From Gordonia humi (GTDB taxonomy: Bacteria > Actinomycetota > Actinomycetes > Mycobacteriales > Mycobacteriaceae), in the NCBI RefSeq assembly GCF_014197435.1, contig NZ_JACIFP010000001.1, forward strand, positions 3,658,001 to 3,722,000: a stretch of 64,000 nucleotides of DNA, given 5' to 3'. How positions within the stretch are numbered: position 1 is the stretch's first letter; each line of letters opens with the position of its first letter. The position numbers and the translations under genes are program-made. Under the pieces are notes generated by a model. The model made no database searches and was not told the DNA's origin. It saw nothing but the letters and a program-made list of their open reading frames with translations. Positions 1 through 9,247 of the stretch are shown here, piece by piece.

Positions 1-1
1 A

Positions 2-238
2 CTCGCCGCACCGCCCGTCGTACAGAAGGGGCACGCGCAGGGCGTGACCCTGCCGACCGCGTATGCCGTCGCGTTCCCCGCCGCGGCCCTGCCCCGCATC
101 CAGTACATCCTCGACCAGCCTGTTCCCGACGCGGACGCGACGGGTGCCCATTCGATCATCGGCAGCCGCCGTGCACTGCTGCAGGCGGCCACCACCTTCC
201 ACGCATTCGACCGTTCCATCCAGGAGGCTTTCGCATGA
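2..238 (+). CDS. 3' end of an upstream gene of the MoxR/DUF5682/VWA module (partial)
   Basis: Only the last 78 or so codons are in the window; the frame is open from base 2 and stops at 236-238. The stop overlaps the start of the AAA+ gene as ATGA, so the gene is probably the first visible member of the same operon. The visible tail is alanine-rich and helical-looking, with no motif I can name. In related actinobacterial clusters the gene before this ATPase is often a DUF5691 or SWIM-type protein, but that is recollection of context and cannot be shown from this fragment. Confidence 0.6.
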   Translation, partial: LAAPPVVQKGHAQGVTLPTAYAVAFPAAALPRIQYILDQPVPDADATGAHSIIGSRRALLQAATTFHAFDRSIQEAFA

Positions 239-1374
239 CCGATACAGATCTCGATGCCGCTCGATCAGCGGAAACCGTCGACGATGTCGTCCGGGCGCAC
301 GCCGAACAGGCCTTCGCCGATGAACTCGCCGCGCTCGCCGCAGCCGACGACCGCCCCCGTCCGCCGCAGTGGAAGCTGTCGCCGTGGGCGGTGTCGACCT
401 ATCTGCTCGGCGGAACACTCGCCGACGGCACCGAGATCAGCCCGAAGTACATCGGCAGCCGCCGACTCATCGAGATCGCCGTCGCCTCGTTGGCCACCGA
501 TCGCGCGCTGCTTCTCCTCGGCGTGCCCGGCACCGCCAAATCGTGGGTCAGCGAACACCTGGCGGCCGCGGTCAGCGGCGACTCGACACTCGTGGTCCAG
601 GGCACGGCCGGCACCGGCGAGGAGACCATCCGCTACGGCTGGAACTACGCGAGCCTCCTCGCACACGGTCCCTCGCGCGACGCCCTCGTTCCCGGCCCGG
701 TGATGCGCGCGATGGACACCGGCGCCATCGCCCGCATCGAAGAACTCACCCGGATCCCCGCGGACGTGCAGGACTCGCTCATCACGATCCTGTCGGAGAA
801 GACGCTCCCGGTCCCCGAACTCGACTCGGAGGTCCAGGCACGGCGCGGCTTCAACGTGATCGCCACCGCCAACAACCGCGACAAGGGCGTCAACGATCTC
901 TCGTCGGCGCTGCGACGCCGCTTCACCACCGTCGTGCTTCCGCTGCCGGACTCACTCGACGACGAGGTCGACATCGTCACGCGACGTGTCAGCAGTCTCG
1001 GCGCATCCCTCGACCTGCCCGCCGAGCTCGAGTCGCTGAGCGAGATCCGGCGCGTCGTCACGGTGATGCGCGAACTGCGCGGCGGCGTCACCGCCGACGG
1101 ACGCACCACCATCAAGTCGCCGAGCTCCACCCTGTCGACGGCCGAGGCGATCTCCGTCGTGACGAGCGGTCTGAGCCTGGCCGCGCACTTCGGCGACGGA
1201 GTGGTCGGCGCCGACGACGTCGCGGCGGGCCTTCTCGGCGCGGTGGTCAAGGATCCGGTGGGCGACGCCGTCGTCTGGGACGAGTATCTGGAGACCGTGG
1301 TCCGCGGTCGCGACGGCTGGGACGATCTGTATCGGGCCTGCCGCGACCTGGGGCCGGCCTCGGAGAAGGCGTGA
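235..1374 (+). CDS. MoxR-type AAA+ ATPase
   Basis: A 379-residue AAA+ ATPase of the MoxR type, a class that acts as a chaperone-like remodelling ATPase with VWA-domain partners. Walker A is GVPGTAKS at about residues 96-103. A Walker B-like acidic stretch (AIARIEEL) lies near 164-171, followed by a sensor-1-like segment (NVIATANN) and an arginine-finger-like SALRRRF. The ATG at 235 overlaps the previous stop. The gene's own stop overlaps the GTG of the DUF5682 gene as GTGA, and a VWA gene follows, which is the standard MoxR partner arrangement. The ATPase call is firm; the cellular target is unknown. Confidence 0.88.
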   Translation: MTDTDLDAARSAETVDDVVRAHAEQAFADELAALAAADDRPRPPQWKLSPWAVSTYLLGGTLADGTEISPKYIGSRRLIEIAVASLATDRALLLLGVPGTAKSWVSEHLAAAVSGDSTLVVQGTAGTGEETIRYGWNYASLLAHGPSRDALVPGPVMRAMDTGAIARIEELTRIPADVQDSLITILSEKTLPVPELDSEVQARRGFNVIATANNRDKGVNDLSSALRRRFTTVVLPLPDSLDDEVDIVTRRVSSLGASLDLPAELESLSEIRRVVTVMRELRGGVTADGRTTIKSPSSTLSTAEAISVVTSGLSLAAHFGDGVVGADDVAAGLLGAVVKDPVGDAVVWDEYLETVVRGRDGWDDLYRACRDLGPASEKA

Positions 1375-3665
1375 GCGGACAGTCCACGCCCGGGCTGCAC
1401 GTCCTCGGCATCCGACACCACGGACCCGGCTCGGCGCGGTCGGTCGCGGCCGCGCTCGACGAGTTGGCCCCGGATCTGGTCTTGGTCGAGGGCCCGCCCG
1501 AGCTGACCGCGATCCTGCCGTTCCTCGCCGACGAGGCGACGGCTCCTCCCGTGGCGGGCTTGGCGTACGACGTCGACGAGCCGCGGCGCGCGTCGTTCTA
1601 CCCGCTCGCGGTGTTCTCCCCCGAATGGGTCGCGACGCGCTGGGCGCTGAGCCGCACCGTCGACGTCGCCTGGATCGACCTGCCCGCGGCCTCGACGGCG
1701 GCGATCCGAGCGGCCGTCTCGGACACCGGAGAGTTCACGGAGCCCTCCGACGAGACCGTCACCGATCCGATCGGCGCCCTCGCGGCCGCTGCCGGCTACG
1801 ACGATCCCGAACGCTGGTGGGAGGACGCCGTCGAACACCGATCGGGCACCGCCGTCGAACGGTTCGCCGACATCACCGAGGCGATCGCCGAACTCCGTCG
1901 AGACGAGCCGACGCCCACACCGCTGGTCGACGACGACAAGGTCCTCGACGTGCGGGCCGCGGCGGCGCCGACCGGTGCCGCGATGACCGCGGTCCGCGAG
2001 GCCGCGATGCGCAAAGCCGTGCGCACGGCCGTCAAGAACGGCAGCGAGCGGATCGTCGTGGTGTGCGGTGCATGGCACGCGCCCGCCGTCGATCCGGCGC
2101 GCGGCCCGTCCGCGGCCGCCGACAACCGCCTCCTGCGCGGACTGCCGAAGACCAAGGTGGCCGCCGCGTGGGTGCCGTGGACGGCCAGTCGGCTGTCGCA
2201 GGCGTCCGGCTACGGCGCGGGCGTTCAATCGCCCGGCTGGTACCGACACCTGTACGAGACCGCCGAGCGTGGCGACGATCCGGACGCCGCCGCATCGTCG
2301 TGGCTGGTCCGGGTGGCCCGTGAACTCCGCGCGCAGGGGCTCGGGGCGTCCCCCGCCGCGGTGGTCGACGCGACTCGCCTCGCGCGGACCCTCGCCACGC
2401 TGCGGGGGCGTCCGCACCCGGGGTTGAGTGAGCTCGACGACGCGGCGCTGACCGTGCTCGCCGACGGCGCCCCGCTGCCGTTGCGGCTGGTCCACGAGAA
2501 CCTCGTCGTCGGACCGGATCTCGGGGCCGTGCCCGACGACGCGCCGATGATTCCACTGGCCGCCGACCTGGCGAAGCGGCAACGCGCGTGCCGACTGAAA
2601 CCGGCCGCCACCGCCAAGACCGTCACCCTGGATCTGCGGACCGACGCCGGTCGCACCCGGTCGACGCTTCTGCACCGACTGGTGTTGCTCGGAATCGATT
2701 GGGGCACGACCGTCGACGTCGGACGGACCACCGGAACGTTCAAGGAGGCGTGGCAGCTCGCCTGGGACCCGGCACTGTCGGTGGCCGTCGTCGAGGCGGG
2801 TATGCACGGCACCACGGTGGAGTCGGCCGCCGCCGCGAAGGTCGCCTCCGTCGCCCGCGACGCGACATCGTTGGCGACGCTGTCCGAGCTGGTCGACGCG
2901 TGTCTGCTCGCCGACCTTCCCACCGGCGATGTGGTCGCTGTGCTCGCCGACCGCGCCGCCACGCACGCCGAGGTGTCCGAGTTGCTCGGCGCCGTCGAAC
3001 CGCTGGCTCGGGTGTGCCGGTACGGGAACGTCCGCGATGTCGACACCGCCGAGGTCCGGGCCGTGCTGGAGACGACCGCCGTCCGCGCCGCGGTCGGACT
3101 GCCCCCGGCGGCGGTCGCACTCGCCGACGACGCCGCGCTGACGTTGCGGGAGGCGATCGAGTCGGCGCACCGCGGCCTGATGCTCCTCGCCGATCCCGGA
3201 CTCTCGCAGCAGTGGTTCCGCGCGCTGGCCGAGGTCTCGGTGCGGGACACCACGCCCGGCCTCATCGCGGGCCGCGCGACCCGCATGCTCGCCGACGCGG
3301 GGCGGATCGACCGCGACGTCGTCGAGGTCCGGATGAGTCGAGCCCTGTCGACGGCGTCCGATCCGGCCGACGGCGCGGGCTGGCTCGACGGCTTCCTCGC
3401 GGGCGATGCAATGATTCTGATCCACGACAGCGCATTGCTCGGCGTCGTCGACCGGTGGCTCGCAGCGGTTTCGACGGAGGTCTTCGACGACCTGATTCCG
3501 CTGCTGCGACGGACGTTCGCCGAATTCACCAAGGCCGAACGACGCAACATCGGCCAGGCGTTGACTCGCCGATCCGACGACACGACCCGATACGAATTCG
3601 ATGTGCGACGCGCCGAACCCGCGATGGCCGCTGTCGCAGACCTCATCGGATGGGAGAGGCCATGA
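1371..3665 (+). CDS. DUF5682 family protein
   Basis: A 764-residue protein starting at the GTG at 1371 that overlaps the ATPase stop; the open frame continues upstream but only as a shadow of the ATPase gene. The N-terminus reads HVLGIRHHGPGSARSV, followed by VLVEGPPE near residues 38-45 and VVCGAWHAP near 232-240. This H...E...H arrangement resembles the metal-binding layout of TraB/TIKI, ChaN and erythromycin-esterase-like proteins, which suggests (inference) a hydrolase fold. The long remainder is alpha-helical in look, without motifs I recognise. No signal peptide is seen. It sits between a MoxR ATPase and a VWA protein and is coupled to both by 4-nt overlaps, so the three probably act together. 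Confidence 0.8.
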   Translation: MSGQSTPGLHVLGIRHHGPGSARSVAAALDELAPDLVLVEGPPELTAILPFLADEATAPPVAGLAYDVDEPRRASFYPLAVFSPEWVATRWALSRTVDVAWIDLPAASTAAIRAAVSDTGEFTEPSDETVTDPIGALAAAAGYDDPERWWEDAVEHRSGTAVERFADITEAIAELRRDEPTPTPLVDDDKVLDVRAAAAPTGAAMTAVREAAMRKAVRTAVKNGSERIVVVCGAWHAPAVDPARGPSAAADNRLLRGLPKTKVAAAWVPWTASRLSQASGYGAGVQSPGWYRHLYETAERGDDPDAAASSWLVRVARELRAQGLGASPAAVVDATRLARTLATLRGRPHPGLSELDDAALTVLADGAPLPLRLVHENLVVGPDLGAVPDDAPMIPLAADLAKRQRACRLKPAATAKTVTLDLRTDAGRTRSTLLHRLVLLGIDWGTTVDVGRTTGTFKEAWQLAWDPALSVAVVEAGMHGTTVESAAAAKVASVARDATSLATLSELVDACLLADLPTGDVVAVLADRAATHAEVSELLGAVEPLARVCRYGNVRDVDTAEVRAVLETTAVRAAVGLPPAAVALADDAALTLREAIESAHRGLMLLADPGLSQQWFRALAEVSVRDTTPGLIAGRATRMLADAGRIDRDVVEVRMSRALSTASDPADGAGWLDGFLAGDAMILIHDSALLGVVDRWLAAVSTEVFDDLIPLLRRTFAEFTKAERRNIGQALTRRSDDTTRYEFDVRRAEPAMAAVADLIGWERP

Positions 3666-4825
3666 CCGACACCGACGAACGATCACTCGACCGACTCACC
3701 CGCTGGCGGCTGGTCCTCGGCGGCGACGAGGCCGACGGCATCGGCATCGCGCGGTCGGCGTTGTCGGAGGCCGACGCCGGCCGCGACACCGTGCTGACCG
3801 ATCTGTACGACGCACCCCGTCGCGGCGGTCTGGGCGGATCCAAACCGCGGGTGTCGCGCTGGCTCGGCGACATCCGAACCTACTTCCCGTCATCGGTCGT
3901 CAAAGTGATGCAGTCGGACGCGATGGAACGACTCGGACTGCGGCAACTGCTCCTGGAACCGGAGATGCTCGAGTCCGTCCAGCCGGACGTGCATCTGGCG
4001 ACGACGCTGATCGGGCTGTCGTCGGTGATGGACGAGTCGACCAAGGAGACGGCGCGCACCGTGGTCCGGATGGTCACCGACGAATTGGAGAAACGGCTCC
4101 GGAGCGCGACCGTACAGGCCGTGACCGGCGCACTGGACCGGTCGGCGCGCACCTCCCGACCGCGGCACGGCGACATCGACTGGAATCGGACGATCGCCGC
4201 GAATCTGCGTCACTACCAAGCGGAGTACCGGACGGTGGTCCCGGAGAAGCTCGTCGGCTACGCACGACGACGCTCGCAGGTCCAACGCGAGATCATTCTC
4301 GCCATCGACCAGTCCGGATCGATGGCCGAGTCCGTGGCGTTCGCGAGCGTGTTCGGCGCCGTCCTCGCGTCGCTGCCGTCGGTGTCGACGCGGCTCGTGG
4401 TGTTCGATACGAACGTCGTGGATCTGACGGACGATCTGGATGATCCGGTCGACGTGCTGTTCGGCGTGCAGCTCGGCGGCGGCACCGACATCAACCGGGC
4501 CGTCGCCTACTGCCAGGGCCACATCACGAAGCCGACCGAGACGATCATGATCCTGATCAGCGACCTGTACGAAGGCGGCGTGGCCGACGAACTGCTGGAG
4601 CGCTCACGGGCGATCGCCGACTCCGGCGCCACGATGATCGCTCTTCTGGCCCTCTCGGACTCGGGCGCGCCGTCGTTCGACGCCGAGCTGGCCGGCGAAC
4701 TGTCGGCGATCGGCGTCCCGTCGTTCGCCTGCACACCGGATCTGTTCCCGGATCTGATGGCCGCGGCGATCGAAGGCCGCGACGTCGAAGAATGGGCTTC
4801 TGGGAACGACATCGTGACGCACTAG
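3662..4825 (+). CDS. VWA domain protein, MoxR partner (CoxE-like)
   Basis: A 387-residue protein beginning at the ATG at 3662, which overlaps the DUF5682 stop (ATGA). The C-terminal half is a von Willebrand factor A domain with a complete MIDAS motif, DQSGSM, near residue 215, preceded by ILAI. Further MIDAS-like contacts are GGGTDIN and the ISDLYEGG segment. The N-terminal half is helical. VWA proteins next to MoxR ATPases usually act as metal-dependent adaptors that load substrate or metal cofactor. The gene ends 16 nt from the convergent Trp-associated membrane gene, so it is the last gene of this module. Confidence 0.87.
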   Translation: MTDTDERSLDRLTRWRLVLGGDEADGIGIARSALSEADAGRDTVLTDLYDAPRRGGLGGSKPRVSRWLGDIRTYFPSSVVKVMQSDAMERLGLRQLLLEPEMLESVQPDVHLATTLIGLSSVMDESTKETARTVVRMVTDELEKRLRSATVQAVTGALDRSARTSRPRHGDIDWNRTIAANLRHYQAEYRTVVPEKLVGYARRRSQVQREIILAIDQSGSMAESVAFASVFGAVLASLPSVSTRLVVFDTNVVDLTDDLDDPVDVLFGVQLGGGTDINRAVAYCQGHITKPTETIMILISDLYEGGVADELLERSRAIADSGATMIALLALSDSGAPSFDAELAGELSAIGVPSFACTPDLFPDLMAAAIEGRDVEEWASGNDIVTH

Positions 4826-4841
4826 CGTGTGAGCGTCGCCG

Positions 4842-5516
4842 TCAGTCCCGATCCTCGGTCGGATCCAGTCCGTTGTCGAGAGAGTCCCACATCAGCCGCT
4901 CGTTGCCGTCGGACTCGGTCGTCTCGCCGCGGGCGGCGCGCTCACGCTCGGCGAACACCTTGCGCTCCAACTCTTCGCGACGGGCGGCGGGCGAGGTGTA
5001 CTTCGACGACATGCCGCCCGCCGCGGCGCCGCGCACGACGAAGACCGCGGCGATCGCGGCGCAGACCGCACCGGCTATCACCACATAGCCGGGCGTCGAG
5101 AATGCGAGAACGGCCCGCACGTCATACTTGGGATCCAGATCGATCGCCCGGGCGGCGAACAGATTGTTCGCGCCCTCCCCGATCAGGGAGATCCCGGGGA
5201 ACACGGACATGATCGCAGCCAGAGCGAGGATCAGGGCCACCAACCACAGCGCCCAGCCGCGGACGGCGAACTGCGCGACGACACCCGCGACGAACAGCAG
5301 CGCGACCGCCACCAGCCACGGACTCCAGTCCGAACCGTGGACGTCGAACGAGCGGGGCTCCCCGAGACCGTCCTCGGCGATCACCTCGGCCCATCGCATC
5401 CGCGACGAGATCCACAGCAGCAGCGCGGCCGCGATCAGGAACAGCGAAGCGATCCCCTGCCGTCGTCGGCCGATCGATTTCGCCGCGGCCGCCAGTTCTC
5501 CGTCGGATGCGGTCAT
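4842..5516 (-). CDS. Trp biosynthesis-associated membrane protein (TIGR02234/Trp_oprn_chp)
   Basis: A 224-residue integral membrane protein. Its ATG at 5516 overlaps the trpE stop (ATGA). About four hydrophobic segments are visible: [44 protein letters not shown] and [19 protein letters not shown] short extracytoplasmic loop (SSRMRWAEV) follows the first, and the charged C-terminal tail is EERK-rich. This matches the family found directly after trpE in actinobacteria (Rv1610 in M. tuberculosis). The molecular role is not known; the fixed position suggests a link to tryptophan biosynthesis. It is the last gene of the his-trp operon here. Confidence 0.82.
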   Translation of the reverse strand: MTASDGELAAAAKSIGRRRQGIASLFLIAAALLLWISSRMRWAEVIAEDGLGEPRSFDVHGSDWSPWLVAVALLFVAGVVAQFAVRGWALWLVALILALAAIMSVFPGISLIGEGANNLFAARAIDLDPKYDVRAVLAFSTPGYVVIAGAVCAAIAAVFVVRGAAAGGMSSKYTSPAARREELERKVFAERERAARGETTESDGNERLMWDSLDNGLDPTEDRD

Positions 5517-7039
5517 GCCCGGTCTCCTTCTGTGCCCACCCGCGTCACGGTACCCGCGGCGGCGACCGCGTTCAGGACCGCGGTGGCCTTGTTGCGGGCC
5601 TCGTTGAACTCGTATTCGGCGTCGCTGTCGGCGACCACACCGCCGCCCGCCTGCACGTAGGCGGTGCCGCCGGACATGAGCGCGGTGCGGATCGCGATGG
5701 CCGTGTCCGCATCGCCCGCGAAGTCGAGGTAGCCGACGATCCCGCCGTAGGTGCCGCGTCGAGTGAGCTCGTGCTCCTCGATGATCTGCATCGCGCGGAC
5801 CTTCGGGGCGCCGGTCAGGGTGCCCGCCGGGAAACACGCGGTGACCGCGTCGAGCGCCTGTTTGTCCTCGCGCAGCCGCCCGGAGACCGTCGACACCAGG
5901 TGCATCACGTGGCTGTAGCGCTCCACGCGACGGTAGTCGGTGACGCGGACGGTGCCCGGTTCGCAGACCCGTCCGAGATCGTTGCGGCCGAGGTCGACGA
6001 GCATCAGGTGCTCGGAGTTCTCCTTCTCGTCCTCCAGGAGTCCCTTGGCCAGGAGTCGGTCCTCCTCCTCGGTGGAGCCGCGCCACCGGGTGCCCGCGAT
6101 CGGATGCGTCGTGGCGACGCCGTCGGCGACGGTGACCAGGGCCTCCGGCGACGATCCGACGATGGTGAACGGATCGCGGTCGACGCCGGGGATTCGGACC
6201 AGATACATGTACGGGCTCGGATTCGAGGCGCGTAGCACGCGATACACGTCGATCGGGTCGGCGTCGGTGTCGATGGAGAAGCGCTGCGACGGCACCACCT
6301 GGAACGCCTCACCGGCGTGGATCGCCTCGACGACCTCGTCGACGATCACCCGGTACTCGTCCAGGGTCCGCTGCGAGGCGTAGTCGGGTGTCGGCCGCTC
6401 GAACGTCGACACGGTCGACGGCGCCGACGCGGCCAAGGCCGCCGTCATCTCGTCGAGGCGGCGCACCGCGTCGGCGTACGCCTCCTCGGCACGGTCGGCC
6501 GAACCGTCCCAGTTGATCGCATTGGCGATCAGCGTGATGCTGCCCTCGTGGTGATCGAACGCGGCGAGCTCGGAGGTCAGCAGCCAGAACATGTCCGGCA
6601 GACCGAGATCGTCGTCGACGAGCGACGGTATCCGCTCCAGTCGTCGCACGAAGTCGTACGCCATGAATCCGACGAAGCCGCCGGTCAGCGGCGGCATGCC
6701 GGCAAGCGCCTCGGTCTGCAGGAGACGCAGCGATTCGGCGAGTGCGGTCAGCGGGTCGCCGCCGACCGGCGCACCCGCCGGGACGGCCCCCCACCAGTGC
6801 GCTTCGTCGTCGGAGACGGTCAGACCCGTCGAGCCCGAGCCGATGAACGACCAGCGCGACCACGACTGACCGTTGGGCGCCGATTCGAGGAGGAACGTGG
6901 CGTCCCGGTCGCCCGCCAGCTTGCGGTACGCCGACAGCGGTGTCTCCGAGTCGGCGAGCACCTTGCGAGTGACCGGCACGACGCGGTGATCGGCGGCCAG
7001 GTCGAGGAACTCCGCCAGGGAGGTGGTACCGGTGCTCAT
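5513..7039 (-). CDS. trpE: Anthranilate synthase component I
   Basis: A 508-residue anthranilate synthase large subunit, which converts chorismate with ammonia or glutamine to anthranilate in the first committed step of tryptophan synthesis. The C-terminal chorismate-binding domain is clear: [47 protein letters not shown] and [15 protein letters not shown]. The N-terminal region carries [16 protein letters not shown], close to the LLES feedback-binding element of TrpE. The ATG at 7039 was chosen because it overlaps the stop of the upstream tautomerase gene (ATGA); an earlier in-frame start would lie inside that gene. No trpG is adjacent. Confidence 0.93.
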   Translation of the reverse strand: MSTGTTSLAEFLDLAADHRVVPVTRKVLADSETPLSAYRKLAGDRDATFLLESAPNGQSWSRWSFIGSGSTGLTVSDDEAHWWGAVPAGAPVGGDPLTALAESLRLLQTEALAGMPPLTGGFVGFMAYDFVRRLERIPSLVDDDLGLPDMFWLLTSELAAFDHHEGSITLIANAINWDGSADRAEEAYADAVRRLDEMTAALAASAPSTVSTFERPTPDYASQRTLDEYRVIVDEVVEAIHAGEAFQVVPSQRFSIDTDADPIDVYRVLRASNPSPYMYLVRIPGVDRDPFTIVGSSPEALVTVADGVATTHPIAGTRWRGSTEEEDRLLAKGLLEDEKENSEHLMLVDLGRNDLGRVCEPGTVRVTDYRRVERYSHVMHLVSTVSGRLREDKQALDAVTACFPAGTLTGAPKVRAMQIIEEHELTRRGTYGGIVGYLDFAGDADTAIAIRTALMSGGTAYVQAGGGVVADSDAEYEFNEARNKATAVLNAVAAAGTVTRVGTEGDRA

Positions 7040-7215
7040 CCGAGCGGTTCCCCGCCGACGCCCCACTGCGTGCGCGGGATCTCGGTGATCGTCACCCACA
7101 CCGAATCGGGGTTCTTGCCCGTCGCCTTCGCATAGGCGTCGGTGACCGCGGCGATCGTCTCGCGCTTCACGGCGTCCGACAGTCCCTGCGTCTGCGAGAT
7201 CTGGATCAACGGCAT
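7036..7215 (-). CDS. 4-oxalocrotonate tautomerase family protein (59 aa)
   Basis: A 59-residue protein beginning [17 protein letters not shown], with the proline directly after the initiator that serves as the catalytic base in this family once methionine is removed. It continues through [13 protein letters not shown] and VWVTITEIP, and its length matches a single 4-OT beta-alpha-beta unit. It starts 1 nt after the hisI stop, with AAGGACG as ribosome site inside the hisI end, and its stop overlaps the trpE start. It is therefore translated as part of the his-trp operon. The substrate is unknown; neither histidine nor tryptophan synthesis is known to need a tautomerase of this type. Confidence 0.85.
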   Translation of the reverse strand: MPLIQISQTQGLSDAVKRETIAAVTDAYAKATGKNPDSVWVTITEIPRTQWGVGGEPLG

Positions 7216-7216
7216 G

Positions 7217-7591
7217 TCAACGTCCTTCCTGGTCGGTGATGTCGACCGAGTCGGTGAACTCGAGCGGCTCGGTGTCGAAACAGCTGTGGTTGCCGGTGTG
7301 GCAGGCGGGACCGATCTGATCGACGATGAGCAGCAGTGCGTCGCCGTCGCAGTCCAGGCGCACGTCGTGGACGTACTGGGTGTGTCCGCTCGTCTCGCCC
7401 TTGACCCAGTACTGCTGCCGCGACCGCGAGTAGTAGGTGCCCTTGCGGGTGGCCAGAGTGCGTTCGAGCGCTTCGTCGTCCATCCACGCGAGCATCAGGA
7501 CGGTACCGGTCTCACGCTCCTGCGCGATGGCCGCGAACAGTCCGTCCGGTCCGCGCTTGAGTTTGGCGGCGAGTTCTTCGGGCAATGCCAT
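7217..7591 (-). CDS. hisI: Phosphoribosyl-AMP cyclohydrolase
   Basis: A 124-residue cyclohydrolase that opens the adenine ring of phosphoribosyl-AMP in the third step of histidine synthesis. Family motifs are [43 protein letters not shown] and the zinc/magnesium-binding [12 protein letters not shown]. It is monofunctional: there is no fused HisE pyrophosphohydrolase domain, as usual in actinobacteria. The ATG at 7591 has GAGGACC upstream and lies 26 nt after hisF. The open frame runs further upstream but overlaps hisF there. Confidence 0.94.
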   Translation of the reverse strand: MALPEELAAKLKRGPDGLFAAIAQERETGTVLMLAWMDDEALERTLATRKGTYYSRSRQQYWVKGETSGHTQYVHDVRLDCDGDALLLIVDQIGPACHTGNHSCFDTEPLEFTDSVDITDQEGR

Positions 7592-7617
7592 GATGGGTCC
7601 TCGAGAATGGGTGGGAA

Positions 7618-8400
7618 TCAGCGGACGACGATGCCGTCGGCGCGCATCGCGTCCTTGACCTGGCCGATCGTCAGATCGCCGAAGTGGAACACCGACGCGG
7701 CCAGGACGGCGTCGGCGCCCGCGCGAACGGCGGGCGCGAAATCGGCCGCCTCGCCGGCACCGCCCGACGCGATCACCGGGATGGTGACCGCCGCGCGAAC
7801 GGCTTCGATCATCCGCAGGTCGAAACCGTCCTTGGTGCCGTCGGCGTCCATCGAGTTGAGCAGGATCTCGCCGACGCCGAGTTCGGCACCGCGACGCGCC
7901 CACGCGACGGCGTCGATGCCGGTTCCGCGGCGGCCGCCGTGCGTGGTGACTTCCCATCCCGAGGGAACGGACGACTCCACGCCGCGTTCATCGGGCACCG
8001 TCCGTGCGTCGACCGACAGCACGATGCACTGCGAGCCGAAACGGCGACTCATCTCGTCGAGTACTTCGGGGCGCGCGATGGCCGCGGTGTTGACGCTGAC
8101 CTTGTCCGCACCCGCGCGCAGCATCGTATCGACGTCGTCGACCGTGCGGATGCCGCCGCCGACGGTCAGCGGGATGAAGATCTGGTCGGCGGTGCGTCGG
8201 ACCACGTCGATCATGGTCGAGCGTCCCGAACTCGACGCGGTGACGTCGAGGAAGGTCAGTTCGTCGGCGCCCTCGGCGTCGTACCTCGCGGCCAGTTCGA
8301 CGGGGTCGCCGGCGTCGCGCAGATTCGCGAAGTTGACGCCCTTCACCACCCGGCCGTCGTCGACGTCCAGGCATGGGATGACGCGTACCGCGACACTCAC
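7618..8400 (-). CDS. hisF: Imidazole glycerol phosphate synthase, cyclase subunit
   Basis: A 260-residue (beta-alpha)8-barrel subunit that, with HisH, forms imidazole glycerol phosphate and AICAR from PRFAR and ammonia. Signature segments are [18 protein letters not shown] with the catalytic aspartate in [29 protein letters not shown], the second catalytic aspartate in [13 protein letters not shown], and [10 protein letters not shown] with phosphate-binding loops. The GTG at 8400 overlaps the impA stop (GTGA). Length is typical. Confidence 0.96.
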   Translation of the reverse strand: MSVAVRVIPCLDVDDGRVVKGVNFANLRDAGDPVELAARYDAEGADELTFLDVTASSSGRSTMIDVVRRTADQIFIPLTVGGGIRTVDDVDTMLRAGADKVSVNTAAIARPEVLDEMSRRFGSQCIVLSVDARTVPDERGVESSVPSGWEVTTHGGRRGTGIDAVAWARRGAELGVGEILLNSMDADGTKDGFDLRMIEAVRAAVTIPVIASGGAGEAADFAPAVRAGADAVLAASVFHFGDLTIGQVKDAMRADGIVVR

Positions 8401-9242
8401 TGATCCACCTTGCTTTCGTCTGTCTCGTCATCGTCGGCCACACCGCTGTCGGCGATGACCTGGAGGAGTTCTTCGTGCAGTCGCGGTCCGCCGGTCACCA
8501 GCGACGCCGAGCCCACCCGCCACGGCTCGCCGTGGACGTCGGTCGCCACGCCGCCCGCGGCCCGGACGAGCGCCGCACCGGCGGCGTTGTCCCACGCGTG
8601 ATAGCTGAACGAGACCGCGCCGCCGAAGATTCCCGCCGCGACGTACGCCATGTCGGTTCCCGTCGATCCGGTCATCCGCAACCGCCGCGCGCGATGGCTG
8701 AGCGCACCGTACAGTTCGGCTCGGCCCGCGCCCGGATAGCGGCCGCCCGAGCGCACGTTGAACGCGCCGCAGCCGATCACCGCCGTCGTCAACGGCGTCG
8801 GCGGCAGCGGATCGGCGGCCACGCCGTTCGCGGTGAATCCGCCGCCGACCACACCCGCGTACCGCTGGTTCAACAACGGCAGGCGCGTCAATCCGAGCAC
8901 CGGCTCGCCGTCGACGGCCAGCGCCAGCAGCATCGCGGCGAGCGGAAGACCGACCGAGTAGTTGTACGTACCGTCGATCGGATCGAGGATCCATACCGGG
9001 CCGGAGTCGGCGGGCGGACCGCCGAACTCCTCACCGTGCACGCCTATCCCGGTCCGGTCCTGCAGTTCGAGCGCGATCCGACGTTCGAGCGACAGGTCGA
9101 CCTCGGTCGCGAAGTCGTCGCCGGACTTGCCGACCGCACGCGGGGCGCCGAGACCGTCGGAGAACGTCTGCTCGACCGAGTCGAGCACGCGCTCGGCCGC
9201 CGCGAGCAGACGCGGCAAGTCGAGATCGGCGCGAGGGGGCAT
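8397..9242 (-). CDS. impA: Inositol monophosphatase-family phosphatase in the his operon
   Basis: A 281-residue member of the IMPase superfamily. It has [20 protein letters not shown], the metal-binding [12 protein letters not shown] (D-P-I-D-G-T motif) and the C-terminal [18 protein letters not shown], which supplies the last metal aspartate (WD.A). The same gene lies between hisA and hisF in M. tuberculosis (impA, Rv1604). Location would fit histidinol-phosphate phosphatase, the one histidine step without another candidate here, but in corynebacteria that enzyme (HisN) is a different family member, so substrate is open. The ATG at 9242 lies 5 nt after the hisA stop. Confidence 0.88.
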   Translation of the reverse strand: MPPRADLDLPRLLAAAERVLDSVEQTFSDGLGAPRAVGKSGDDFATEVDLSLERRIALELQDRTGIGVHGEEFGGPPADSGPVWILDPIDGTYNYSVGLPLAAMLLALAVDGEPVLGLTRLPLLNQRYAGVVGGGFTANGVAADPLPPTPLTTAVIGCGAFNVRSGGRYPGAGRAELYGALSHRARRLRMTGSTGTDMAYVAAGIFGGAVSFSYHAWDNAAGAALVRAAGGVATDVHGEPWRVGSASLVTGGPRLHEELLQVIADSGVADDDETDESKVDQ

Positions 9243-9247
9243 GGCGC

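Noticed and set aside
369..1370. N-terminal extension of the DUF5682 frame.
   Set aside because: It is the third frame of the ATPase gene; the conserved N-terminal motif starts just after the GTG at 1371.
645..3686. A 1013-codon open frame on the minus strand.
   Set aside because: It lies opposite the ATPase and DUF5682 genes and has the composition of an antisense shadow.
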